Source: Candidatus Auribacterota bacterium (GTDB lineage: Bacteria > Auribacterota > UBA6266). Taken from it: a stretch of 8,681 nucleotides of DNA. Below the pieces are notes generated by a model. It searched no databases. It saw nothing but the letters and a program-made list of their open reading frames with translations, and was not told the DNA's origin. The stretch is from NCBI GenBank assembly GCA_016933315.1, contig JAFGBE010000005.1, forward strand, positions 1 to 8,681, written 5' to 3'. A program made the translations under genes and the position numbers. Positions 1 through 6,049 of this stretch are shown here, in pieces. Positions within the stretch are counted from its first letter, which is position 1. The number at the start of each line of letters is the position of its first letter.

Positions 1-1493
1 AAACGCATGCTCTCCGGATGCTGTATCATATAATTATCTTTTATCTGGGTCCTAAGCCTGCAGCAAGCCGACAAAGTAACCTCATCACGGTCAAAGATAA
101 AATAAGGGGTGCCGTTCTTGCTTGCTATTTCGCAGGCATATTTCAGCAGTTCAAGCTGTTCCGGTTCTTCAAAGGTCTCCCTGTTGATATGGAAATCGCA
201 TTTCGGAAACGCGAACACCCTGCCGCCGCTGTCTCCCTTTTCCCATATCTCAAGCATAGCCCTTGCAAACATCCGGGACTCTTTCTCATAGTCTTTATAG
301 GTTTTGTTCGTATACTTGCCTCCCGGGCCTATCGCCGGAATGTTTTTCATATAATTGGGAATCCCTGTATGAATATTAAAATCAAGGAACAGCGTCTGCC
401 CGCCGCGCGAAAAAGCGTTCTGGGAACCGCTGAAAATGAGATATTGGGCTTCCTGCTTCATCTCTTCATAAGACATCCCTTCAAGGTAAGGGGCATAAAA
501 TATATTTATATAGCCTACTCCGAGAGCGCCCGCGTAATACGCCTGCATAGACGCAAGAAAGGTATTAAGGTGTCCCGTAAGCGTGCGGGCATGTTTGGCG
601 GGGCCTGATGAGGTATCGAGGTTCCCGAGCTGAAGGCCGTATTTTTTCAGATACTCCAGGGAATGGCTGGAACAATATACTCTCGTCGGATAACCCAGAT
701 CATGGAGATGAATCTGACCCTTGAGATGCGCCTCTGCTACCTCTTCGCTGAAAACTTTTTCAAGAGCGTACTGTTTGAGCGTCGTCTCCGCAATCGAAAG
801 ATTTATAGCCTCAGGATTATTCATGGCGATGTTGCTGTTCTCGTTGCTTTTCGAAGTTATAAGCCTGTCGAGGTCATATACTGGCATACCTATTATGGAA
901 TGCGCTTTTAATTTCACATTAAAACCCCTGACAAAAAGCTCATTATCGACAAGCTCTCTTATCAGGGACGTGGAAATCTGGCCTAAGCCGGAATTGAATA
1001 TTTTTTTCTCTACGGCGGCGGCGATTTCCTCCGCAATATGCTGGGGCATCCTCGCTTCTCTTATAAGCGCAAGGGCTATTCTGGACCTGTCCCAGTTGAA
1101 CATCTGGTCTTTCGAGGAAGGGGACACCATGAGCGCCAAATCCGTAGAATCGCCTTCTCTGATTATTTTTTTCCTTACTTTAAGCTCTTCCCTTTTTCTG
1201 GCTCTCGCGTCCCTGTAAAGGATATACGCCTTCGCCGTGCGGGTATGCCCTGTTTCAACAAGAATCTTCTCGGCCATATCCTGTATTTCTTCTATGTTGG
1301 GGGCTGCCTCGGAATATTTTTTATGAAGGTAGAAAGAAACGGCTTCAGCAAGTTCGTCGGCAAGTTCCCTGTTTTCTCCGCCGACGGCTTTAGCCGCTTT
1401 GAATATCGCATCCGCTATTTTCCTTTTATTGAACGGCACCAGGCGACCGTCTCTTTTCCTTACATAGGTTACCTTATCGACCTCTTTTATCAT
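1..1493 (-). CDS. nrdD: Anaerobic (class III) ribonucleoside-triphosphate reductase, 3' end cut by window edge
   Basis: This enzyme reduces ribonucleoside triphosphates to dNTPs by glycyl-radical chemistry and is oxygen sensitive; the radical is installed by an NrdG activase, which is not in the window. The first 497 codons are present; the C-terminal glycyl-radical region lies beyond base 1. ATG at 1493 follows a GAGGAG ribosome site, inside the end of nrdR. Residues 8-100 are an ATP-cone (VRKRDGRLVPF, then helices ending in TAKAYILYRDAR), the dATP/ATP activity switch. Residues 132-190 (from NWDRSRIALAL to LIRELVDNELFVRG) look like a second, diverged cone-like unit. The catalytic barrel follows, with IHLHDLGYPTRVYC (C274) and NGTPYFIFDRDEV then SACCRL (C477, C478). 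The spacing of about 203 residues between these cysteines resembles the T4 NrdD pair C79/C290, so C477 or C478 is probably the thiyl-radical residue (inference). It is cotranscribed with nrdR. Confidence 0.96.
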   Translation of the reverse strand, partial: MIKEVDKVTYVRKRDGRLVPFNKRKIADAIFKAAKAVGGENRELADELAEAVSFYLHKKYSEAAPNIEEIQDMAEKILVETGHTRTAKAYILYRDARARKREELKVRKKIIREGDSTDLALMVSPSSKDQMFNWDRSRIALALIREARMPQHIAEEIAAAVEKKIFNSGLGQISTSLIRELVDNELFVRGFNVKLKAHSIIGMPVYDLDRLITSKSNENSNIAMNNPEAINLSIAETTLKQYALEKVFSEEVAEAHLKGQIHLHDLGYPTRVYCSSHSLEYLKKYGLQLGNLDTSSGPAKHARTLTGHLNTFLASMQAYYAGALGVGYINIFYAPYLEGMSYEEMKQEAQYLIFSGSQNAFSRGGQTLFLDFNIHTGIPNYMKNIPAIGPGGKYTNKTYKDYEKESRMFARAMLEIWEKGDSGGRVFAFPKCDFHINRETFEEPEQLELLKYACEIASKNGTPYFIFDRDEVTLSACCRLRTQIKDNYMIQHPESMR

Positions 1494-1953
1494 TCCTTTT
1501 CTCCTCGTTTAAAATGCTTTTTATCTCGGACATGAATTGGTTGACATCCTTAAACTGCCTGTAAACCGAGGCAAATCTGACATACGCTACATCATCAAGC
1601 GACTGGAGTTTGTTCATGACTATATTGCCTATTTCTTCGGATTTTATCTCTTTCTTCCCTTCAGATTCCAGCTCCTGCTCCACTTCATCAACAAGCTGCT
1701 CTATCCTGTCAAGGCTGATAGGCCTTTTCTGACAGGCTTTCAAAACACCTTCAAGCACCTTTCCCCTGTCAAAATCCTCCCTTATGTTGCCTCTCTTTAT
1801 AACGGAAATATGTATTTTTTCGACTCTTTCGTATGTGGTAAACCTCTTTGAACATTTAAGGCATTCACGGCGCCTTCTTATCACTACACCGTCATTTGAT
1901 GACCTGGAGTCGACTACTTTATCTCCATCATAATCACAATAAGGACACCGCAT
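1474..1953 (-). CDS. nrdR: Transcriptional repressor NrdR
   Basis: NrdR is a nucleotide-sensing repressor that binds paired 16-bp boxes at ribonucleotide reductase promoters. The 159-residue protein is slightly longer than the usual 150 or so. The N-terminal zinc ribbon has CPYC (C3, C6) and CLKC (C31, C34), with the basic stretch VIRRRREC between them and RFTTYERVE after it, all typical of the family. Residues about 49-139 form the ATP-cone that binds ATP/dATP and controls oligomer state; YVRFASVYRQF near its end is a family hallmark. The C-terminal tail is charged (EEKRNDKRGR). The last 20 nt overlap the start of nrdD, so translation is probably coupled. Its own upstream region carries two NrdR boxes, so it should repress itself and nrdD when dNTPs are plentiful. 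The ribosome site is modest (GGGG about 10 nt before ATG). Identification is certain; autoregulation is inferred. Confidence 0.98.
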   Translation of the reverse strand: MRCPYCDYDGDKVVDSRSSNDGVVIRRRRECLKCSKRFTTYERVEKIHISVIKRGNIREDFDRGKVLEGVLKACQKRPISLDRIEQLVDEVEQELESEGKKEIKSEEIGNIVMNKLQSLDDVAYVRFASVYRQFKDVNQFMSEIKSILNEEKRNDKRGR

Positions 1954-1990
1954 TTGTGTTTTTCCCCGTAAATCCCGACACCCGGCTGAT

Positions 1991-2006
1991 GTAGTATATG
2001 TAGTGC
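1991..2006. promoter_or_regulatory. NrdR box (promoter-proximal, weaker)
   Basis: The 16-mer gtagtatatgtagtgc matches the NrdR box consensus at 12 of 16 positions and keeps most of the central AT core and the right-hand wGtg. A 15-bp gap separates it from the stronger box, giving a 31-bp centre spacing, about three helical turns. That is the paired arrangement known for NrdR operators. It lies at or just after the predicted transcription start. Confidence 0.75.
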
Positions 2007-2013
2007 ATTTATG

Positions 2014-2042
2014 ACGTTATCACACTATATATAGTATGTCAA
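2014..2042 (-). promoter_or_regulatory. Predicted sigma70-type promoter of nrdR-nrdD
   Basis: On the minus strand, a perfect -35 hexamer TTGACA (2042-2037) is followed after 17 nt by TAACGT (2019-2014). That -10 is weak (3 of 6), but TG-A stands directly before it (TGATAACGT), an extended -10 arrangement that can compensate. The start of transcription would fall near 2007, about 54 nt upstream of the nrdR ATG. The NrdR box at 2022-2037 fills the spacer. A second candidate -10, TATACT (near 1997-1992), lacks a convincing -35. Confidence 0.6.
2022..2037. promoter_or_regulatory. NrdR box (promoter-distal, near perfect)
   Basis: The 16-mer acactatatatagtat matches the known NrdR box consensus acaCwAtATaTwGtgt at 15 of 16 positions and is nearly palindromic. 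It lies within the -35/-10 spacer of the predicted nrdR promoter and touches the -35 hexamer, so bound NrdR should block RNA polymerase. Its partner box is centred 31 bp away. Confidence 0.85.
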
Positions 2043-2132
2043 TAACATTTTAGGAAATACGCCTTCTTTTCTGTTTTTCCTTGAAAAAACGTGGTTTACG
2101 AAAGATTTTTTTTGTTTTTAAAAAACAATTTT

Positions 2133-2609
2133 CTAAATTTTTTTAATTTTCACACCGGCTTCTTTGAACATTTCCACGGCATCTTCGTCCGGGTAACCTT
2201 CCCTGATGACAACTTTTTTAATGCCGGCATTAATTATCATTTTGGCACACAAGATGCACGGATGGGTGGTTGAATAAATCGTGCTGTTTTCAATGCTCAC
2301 CCCGAACTTGGCGGATTGTATAAGAACGTTCATCTCGGCATGCAGGCCTCTGCACAATTCATGCCTCTGCCCTGAGGGGATTTTATTTTTTATTCTTATG
2401 CAGCCTATTTCCAGGCAATGTTTCAGGCCCGACGGCACACCGTTGTACCCGGTCGCAAGGACATGCTTATCCTTTACTATTATAGCCCCGACTTTGCGCC
2501 TGAGGCATGTGGACCTCTGCGCGACAAGGCGCGCAATCTCCATAAAATATTCATCCCACGACGGACGATTGTCCTTCTTTGCCGGAATTTTTTTCTTTAT
2601 GGAACGCAT
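2133..2609 (-). CDS. dCMP/cytidine deaminase family protein (ComEB-like)
   Basis: This is a zinc-dependent deaminase, most likely converting dCMP to dUMP as the feed for dTMP synthesis. The 158-residue protein carries the deaminase zinc site: HAE at 90-92 (H90 ligand, E92 proton shuttle) and PCILC at 117-121 (C118 and C121 ligands). The family signatures CLRRKVGAIIV (35-45), TGYNGVPSG (53-61) and the cysteine-rich insert C65/C70/H83/C86 before the catalytic HAE are typical of dCMP deaminases, and the insert may hold a second structural metal. The N-terminus is basic (MRSIKKKIPAKKD). ATG at 2609 is preceded by GGGAG, 23 nt after the glyA stop, so it is probably cotranscribed with glyA, whose product makes the methylene-THF used for dUMP methylation. 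Homologues are often called ComEB after the Bacillus competence locus; nothing here suggests competence. Cytidine or other nucleotide specificity cannot be excluded. Confidence 0.92.
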   Translation of the reverse strand: MRSIKKKIPAKKDNRPSWDEYFMEIARLVAQRSTCLRRKVGAIIVKDKHVLATGYNGVPSGLKHCLEIGCIRIKNKIPSGQRHELCRGLHAEMNVLIQSAKFGVSIENSTIYSTTHPCILCAKMIINAGIKKVVIREGYPDEDAVEMFKEAGVKIKKI

Positions 2610-2632
2610 CTGCTAAATTCTCCCAAAATAAA

Positions 2633-3934
2633 TCATTTCTTAATATGATGCCTGTAAATCGGGAATGCTTCGCACAGCTCCCTGACTTTATTCTTTATAT
2701 CCGCGGCGACTTTATCGCTGTTCGGCGCATATAAAACCTCCGATATAAAACCCGCTATGGTCTCCATTTCCTTTTCTTTCATTCCCCTGGTAGTCATCGC
2801 CGGGGTGCCTATCCTGATGCCGGAAGTCACCAGGGGTGACTTGGAATCAAAAGGTATGCCGTTTTTATTGACGGTTATTCCAGCCCTGTCCAGGGCTTTT
2901 TCCGCCTCTTTGCCCGTTATATTCTTATCCGTAAGGTCCACAAGGAAAAGATGGTTATCCGTGCCTCCCGATACTATCCTGTATCCTCTTTTTTCAAGAG
3001 CGCCGCACAGGGTCTGCGCGTTCTTTATCACCTGCCCGGAATATTTCTTAAACTCGGGCTTAAGCGCTTCGGCAAAAGACACCGCTTTCGCCGCGATTAT
3101 ATGCATCAGCGGGCCGCCTTGAATCCCGGGCATTATATTGGAATCTATTATACTGCTCATCATTCTCGGTTTTCCCGTGCTCTTCAGGATAACGCCCATC
3201 CTGTTTTCAAAATCTTTTCCCATAAGAATCATCCCCCCGCGGGGGCCCCTTAAAGTCTTATGCGTAGTCGTAGTGACAAAATGAGAATGTCCGAGCGGCG
3301 AAGGGTGGTATCCCGTAGCGACCAGTCCGGCGATATGCGCCATATCAACCATAAGATACGCTTCAACTGAATCTGCTATTTCCCTGAACTTCTTAAAATC
3401 TATGGTCCTGGGATAAGCGGATGCCCCTGCGATAATCAGCTTGGGCCTGTACTCTTTCGCCAGTTTCATTATTACGTCATAATCAAGCACTTCTCCTTCC
3501 CTGCTCACGCCGTAAGAACACACATTATAGAGCCTGCCCGAAAAGTTCACTTTGGCTCCGTGCGTGAGGTGCCCGCCGTGCGCAAGGTCCATGCCCAAAA
3601 TGGTATCACCAGGGTCCAGCACGGAAAAATACACGCCCATATTCGCCTGCGAACCGGAGTGGGGCTGGACATTTACGTATTCCGCGCCGAAAAGTTTTTT
3701 CGCCCTCTGGATGGCGATATTTTCGGCTATATCGACACATTCACACCCGCCGTAATATCTTCTTCCGGGATAACCTTCCGCGTATTTATTGGTCATGACG
3801 GAACCGGCGGCTTCAAGCACCGCATCGCTCGTAAAGTTTTCGGAGGCGATTAATTCAATGTGATATTCTTCTCTTTCGGTTTCCTGCTGTATGGCATCGA
3901 AAATCTCAGGATCTGATTTTTTTAAGTCTTTCAT
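2633..3934 (-). CDS. glyA: Serine hydroxymethyltransferase
   Basis: GlyA is a PLP enzyme that converts serine and tetrahydrofolate to glycine and 5,10-methylene-THF, the main source of one-carbon units for purines and dTMP. The 433-residue length is normal. Visible motifs, numbered from the chosen start, are IASENFTSDAV near the N-terminus, NKYAEGYPGRRYYGG (49-63), VDMAHIAGLVATG (196-208, with D197 contacting the PLP ring nitrogen and H200), and TTTTHKTLRGPRGG, where K226 forms the Schiff base. The C-terminal region has the folate/PLP-facing SGIRIGTPAMTTRGM. The frame can be opened two codons upstream with TTG at 3940, but AGGAG lies only a few bases from that TTG and 8 nt from ATG at 3934, so ATG is preferred. 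It sits 26 nt after rpiB and 23 nt before the deaminase, in the conserved tsaC-phosphatase-rpiB-glyA cluster. Confidence 0.98.
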   Translation of the reverse strand: MKDLKKSDPEIFDAIQQETEREEYHIELIASENFTSDAVLEAAGSVMTNKYAEGYPGRRYYGGCECVDIAENIAIQRAKKLFGAEYVNVQPHSGSQANMGVYFSVLDPGDTILGMDLAHGGHLTHGAKVNFSGRLYNVCSYGVSREGEVLDYDVIMKLAKEYRPKLIIAGASAYPRTIDFKKFREIADSVEAYLMVDMAHIAGLVATGYHPSPLGHSHFVTTTTHKTLRGPRGGMILMGKDFENRMGVILKSTGKPRMMSSIIDSNIMPGIQGGPLMHIIAAKAVSFAEALKPEFKKYSGQVIKNAQTLCGALEKRGYRIVSGGTDNHLFLVDLTDKNITGKEAEKALDRAGITVNKNGIPFDSKSPLVTSGIRIGTPAMTTRGMKEKEMETIAGFISEVLYAPNSDKVAADIKNKVRELCEAFPIYRHHIKK

Positions 3935-3960
3935 TAACAAGTCTCCTCTTGTAAAACCGA

Positions 3961-4395
3961 TTAATCAAGGTTGTTGATCTTATTTACTCTTCTCTCGTGC
4001 CTCCCGCCTTCAAAACCGGTGTTCAGCCATATATAGGCGAATTTCTTCAGCTCATCAAAAGTGAATTCTTTACCGCCCAGGCACAGCACATTTGAATCAT
4101 GGTGCTGCCTCGTTTTTTCCGCAGTCCTCTCGTTATAAACAAGGGCAGCCCTTATTCCGGAAATTTTATTGGCAAGCATGCACATCCCTATCCCGTTTGT
4201 GCATATCAGTATAGCCCTGTCATTGTTGCCTTCCGAGACGCTTTGCGAAGCCGGTATGCCGTAATCCGGGTAATCGCAGGAATTCTCGCCTTCACAGCCG
4301 AAGTCCTCGACAGTATGCCCCAGCTTCTGAAGATATGTTATAAGTTCTTCCTTGAAAATGTATCCACCGTGGTCGCTTGCAACGGCTATCCGCAT
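3961..4395 (-). CDS. rpiB: Ribose-5-phosphate isomerase B
   Basis: RpiB interconverts ribulose 5-phosphate and ribose 5-phosphate in the non-oxidative pentose phosphate pathway, supplying ribose 5-phosphate for PRPP and so for the purine genes upstream. The 144-residue protein is full length for the RpiB/LacAB family. It starts MRIAVASDHGG, with D8 and H9 as substrate-contacting residues; C65 in ILICTNGIGM is the likely catalytic base, and HHDSNVLCLGG (98-108) supplies the ring-opening histidine and an anion-binding asparagine. The C-terminal RHERRV carries phosphate-contacting arginines. Many relatives have CGTGIGMS where this one reads CTNGIGMC, a mild variant. ATG at 4395 follows GGAGGAG, which lies in the last codons of the phosphatase gene; the two genes overlap by 10 nt and are probably translationally coupled. 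RpiB is more likely than LacA/LacB because no sugar-phosphate catabolic genes are nearby. Confidence 0.95.
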   Translation of the reverse strand: MRIAVASDHGGYIFKEELITYLQKLGHTVEDFGCEGENSCDYPDYGIPASQSVSEGNNDRAILICTNGIGMCMLANKISGIRAALVYNERTAEKTRQHHDSNVLCLGGKEFTFDELKKFAYIWLNTGFEGGRHERRVNKINNLD

Positions 4396-4856
4396 ATCTC
4401 CTCCAGTAAATTTTCAATTAACGGTTTCATTTCCTCAAAACAGTCGCGGTAGATTTCCACGGGCATACCTATCGGATCTTTAATATCCACAGGCCCCATA
4501 TTATCATTTTTATCAAATTCCTTTAACAATTTTACTTCTTTCCCGCCTGTTTTGAATCTTTTCCCGATTTCAAGTTTATGTAAACCTGACATAACGACGA
4601 CCATATCGGATAAGTCTATCATTTTCTGGGAAAGCCGCTTCGTTTTATAAGAAGAAATATCTACGCCCCTCTCCTTCATCACCTTGACAGCCTCCGCGCT
4701 CGGGGAAAACCCGTCCGCGGCAAGAACTCCCGCCGATTGCGATTTCACATCTGCTTCTCTTCTGCCAGACAGAAAGTTGAAATACCCTTCCGCCATCGGG
4801 GAACGGCAGCTGTTGCCGGTGCACACAAACAAAACTTTTTTTACGGTCTTTCTCAT
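4386..4856 (-). CDS. Low-molecular-weight protein phosphatase (YwlE/Wzb/ArsC fold)
   Basis: This cytoplasmic cysteine phosphatase removes phosphate from protein tyrosine or arginine. The 156-residue protein has the LMW-PTP P-loop CTGNSCRS (C12 nucleophile, R18) right after the first beta strand, and the general acid D127 in the loop DPIGMP, followed by the C-terminal helix. In Bacillus YwlE, a phosphoarginine phosphatase, the P-loop residue two before the arginine is threonine, while tyrosine-type enzymes commonly have isoleucine. Here it is S16, a small polar residue as in YwlE, and the tsaC/rpiB/glyA context is also that of ywlE. A protein-arginine phosphatase is therefore the better guess, but serine also occurs in thioredoxin-coupled arsenate reductases of this fold. 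No McsB-type arginine kinase gene is in the window. The start overlaps the tsaC stop as ATGA, and the end overlaps rpiB by 10 nt. Confidence 0.9.
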   Translation of the reverse strand: MRKTVKKVLFVCTGNSCRSPMAEGYFNFLSGRREADVKSQSAGVLAADGFSPSAEAVKVMKERGVDISSYKTKRLSQKMIDLSDMVVVMSGLHKLEIGKRFKTGGKEVKLLKEFDKNDNMGPVDIKDPIGMPVEIYRDCFEEMKPLIENLLEEICG

Positions 4857-5476
4857 TGCTCCGACGCAATATCAAGCCCAACACCCGTCTTTTCCCTGAT
4901 CTCCCGGGCGGATACGGCTCCTGTTCTCAGAATGGAAGGTTTTGCAGAGGAAAAATCAATCACCGTCGATTCTATCCCCAAATCAGCAGGGCCCCCGTCA
5001 ATCAGCAGGTCTATGTCCTTTTCAAAATAGCTTTTGACGGTCGCGGCATCTTTCGGATTCCCGGCCCCGCTCGGGTTAGCGCTCGGGGCGACTAAAGCTT
5101 TCCCGCATTTCCGCAGCAGGCTTAACGCAATAATGTTTGAAGGGACCCTGTACCCCTTTTTTCCCCTTGAGCTTTTGAATATCAAAGTCACCGGGCCGGG
5201 CCAGAACTCTTTGATGATTTTCGCGGCTTCGCCGCTGACTACACATGTTTTATCCATCTGCCCGGCAGATGCGATTAAATTTGTAAAAGGCTTATCCCTG
5301 TTGCGCTTTTTAATTTCATACAACCTGTCCACCGCATCGGGATTTTCCGCATCGGCGCCAAGCCCGTAAACCGTTTCCGTCGGAAAGGCTATAATCCCGC
5401 CCGCTTTCACGACTTTTGCCGCTTCCAGAACAGCGGTTGCCGTTTCCTCAGGTCTATTTGCAATATAAATTTTCAA
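4853..5476 (-). CDS. tsaC: L-threonylcarbamoyladenylate synthase (Sua5/YwlC/YrdC family)
   Basis: TsaC makes threonylcarbamoyl-AMP from threonine, bicarbonate and ATP, the first step of the universal t6A37 modification of ANN-decoding tRNAs. The 207-residue protein is a single YrdC domain without the Sua5 C-terminal domain. Motifs: FPTETVYGLGADA (31-43), KKRNRDKPF (56-64), WPGPVTL (92-98), GYRVPSN (108-114), APSANPSG (130-137), ESTVID (169-174) and LRTGA (183-187), together lining the ATP/threonine pocket. The start is TTG at 5476 (MKIYIAN): an in-frame TAG lies three codons upstream, and no ATG or GTG is available before the PTETVYG motif. The ribosome site is poor, only an AAAGAAA-like stretch, so translation may be weak or coupled to purE, which ends 30 nt upstream. 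The stop overlaps the next start as ATGA. Confidence 0.95.
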   Translation of the reverse strand: MKIYIANRPEETATAVLEAAKVVKAGGIIAFPTETVYGLGADAENPDAVDRLYEIKKRNRDKPFTNLIASAGQMDKTCVVSGEAAKIIKEFWPGPVTLIFKSSRGKKGYRVPSNIIALSLLRKCGKALVAPSANPSGAGNPKDAATVKSYFEKDIDLLIDGGPADLGIESTVIDFSSAKPSILRTGAVSAREIREKTGVGLDIASEQ

Positions 5477-5506
5477 TTTTAACTATTTCTTTGATTTAAA
5501 GAATTT

Positions 5507-6022
5507 TTATTTCGCTTCTTTGCTTGCTTTTTTAACTCTCTCGGATGCCGCCAGGACTTCTTCCTCAAGCAAATTCCGGTAATTCAAAAGCTTATCAAAC
5601 AACTTTGAATCGGACAGGGAGATTATTTCGGCGGCGAATAAAGCTGCGTTTTTTGCCCCCGAGGAGCCTAATGCCATAGTCCCGACCGGAATTCCCGCAG
5701 GCATCTGGACCATGGAAAAAAGCGCATCCATTCCCTTCAATTCATCGGACGATATCGGCACCCCGACGACAGGGATAGTCGTGTGGGCGGCAATAACTCC
5801 CGCAAGATGGGCTGCCTTGCCCGCTCCAGCGATAATGACGCGCAGTCCTTTTTTAACGGCTTCTTCCGCATATTTGACAACCAGTTTCGGAGACCTGTGC
5901 GCACTGAGGACATCCATTTCATATGCTATCTCAAACCTATCAAGCATATCACCGGCCTTCCTCATAATCTCATAATCCGACTCGCTACCCATGACTATTC
6001 CGACCAATGGCCTGTTATTCAT
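5507..6022 (-). CDS. purE: N5-carboxyaminoimidazole ribonucleotide mutase
   Basis: PurE moves the carboxyl group of N5-CAIR to C4, giving CAIR in purine synthesis; class I enzymes work after the ATP-dependent PurK, which is not in this window. The 171-residue protein has the octameric PurE core: IVMGSESDYEIM (9-20), LSAHRSP (39-45, H42 being the conserved catalytic histidine), the AGAGKAAHLAG loop (65-75), PVVGVPI, and VQMPAGIPVGTMALG (105-119). SAHRSP is the class I form, not SAHKT as in AIR-using class II enzymes. The loop reads GKAAHLAG where the commonest form is GGAAHLPG. A basic helical tail of about 25 residues (KASKEAK at the end) extends past the usual core. ATG at 6022 has a very strong ribosome site (AAGGAGGATAAA). 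It lies 27 nt downstream of purD. Confidence 0.97.
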   Translation of the reverse strand: MNNRPLVGIVMGSESDYEIMRKAGDMLDRFEIAYEMDVLSAHRSPKLVVKYAEEAVKKGLRVIIAGAGKAAHLAGVIAAHTTIPVVGVPISSDELKGMDALFSMVQMPAGIPVGTMALGSSGAKNAALFAAEIISLSDSKLFDKLLNYRNLLEEEVLAASERVKKASKEAK

Positions 6023-6049
6023 TTTATCCTCCTTAAATATTAGGATAAT

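Larger units (their letters stand above)
1954..2132. other. Intergenic region between the deaminase gene and nrdR
   Basis: This 179-bp gap separates the upstream gene run from the nrdR-nrdD pair. Its left part holds the nrdR leader, the two NrdR boxes and the predicted promoter. Its right part (2043-2132) is very A/T rich, with long T and A runs and an AT-only perfect inverted repeat at 2112-2128 (ttgttttt/aaaaacaa). No GC-rich hairpin followed by a T run in the minus-strand direction is visible, so how the upstream transcript ends here is unclear. Confidence 0.7.

Noticed and set aside
18..1535. Plus-strand open frames of 165-196 codons opposite nrdD
   Set aside because: They lie antisense to a clearly recognised gene, have no family motifs and no good ribosome sites.
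1992..1997. TATACT as the main -10 of nrdR
   Set aside because: It is a good hexamer, but no acceptable -35 lies 16-18 nt upstream, and it falls inside the weaker NrdR box.
2085..2132. Rho-independent terminator after the deaminase gene
   Set aside because: The inverted repeat at 2112-2128 is AT-only with almost no loop and is followed by A residues in the transcript; the AAAC/GTTT pair before the T run near 2086-2091 is only 4 bp. Neither is convincing.
3935..3940. TTG at 3940 as the glyA start (435 residues)
   Set aside because: The AGGAG motif is too close to this TTG and correctly spaced (8 nt) for ATG at 3934, so the shorter 433-residue form is preferred.
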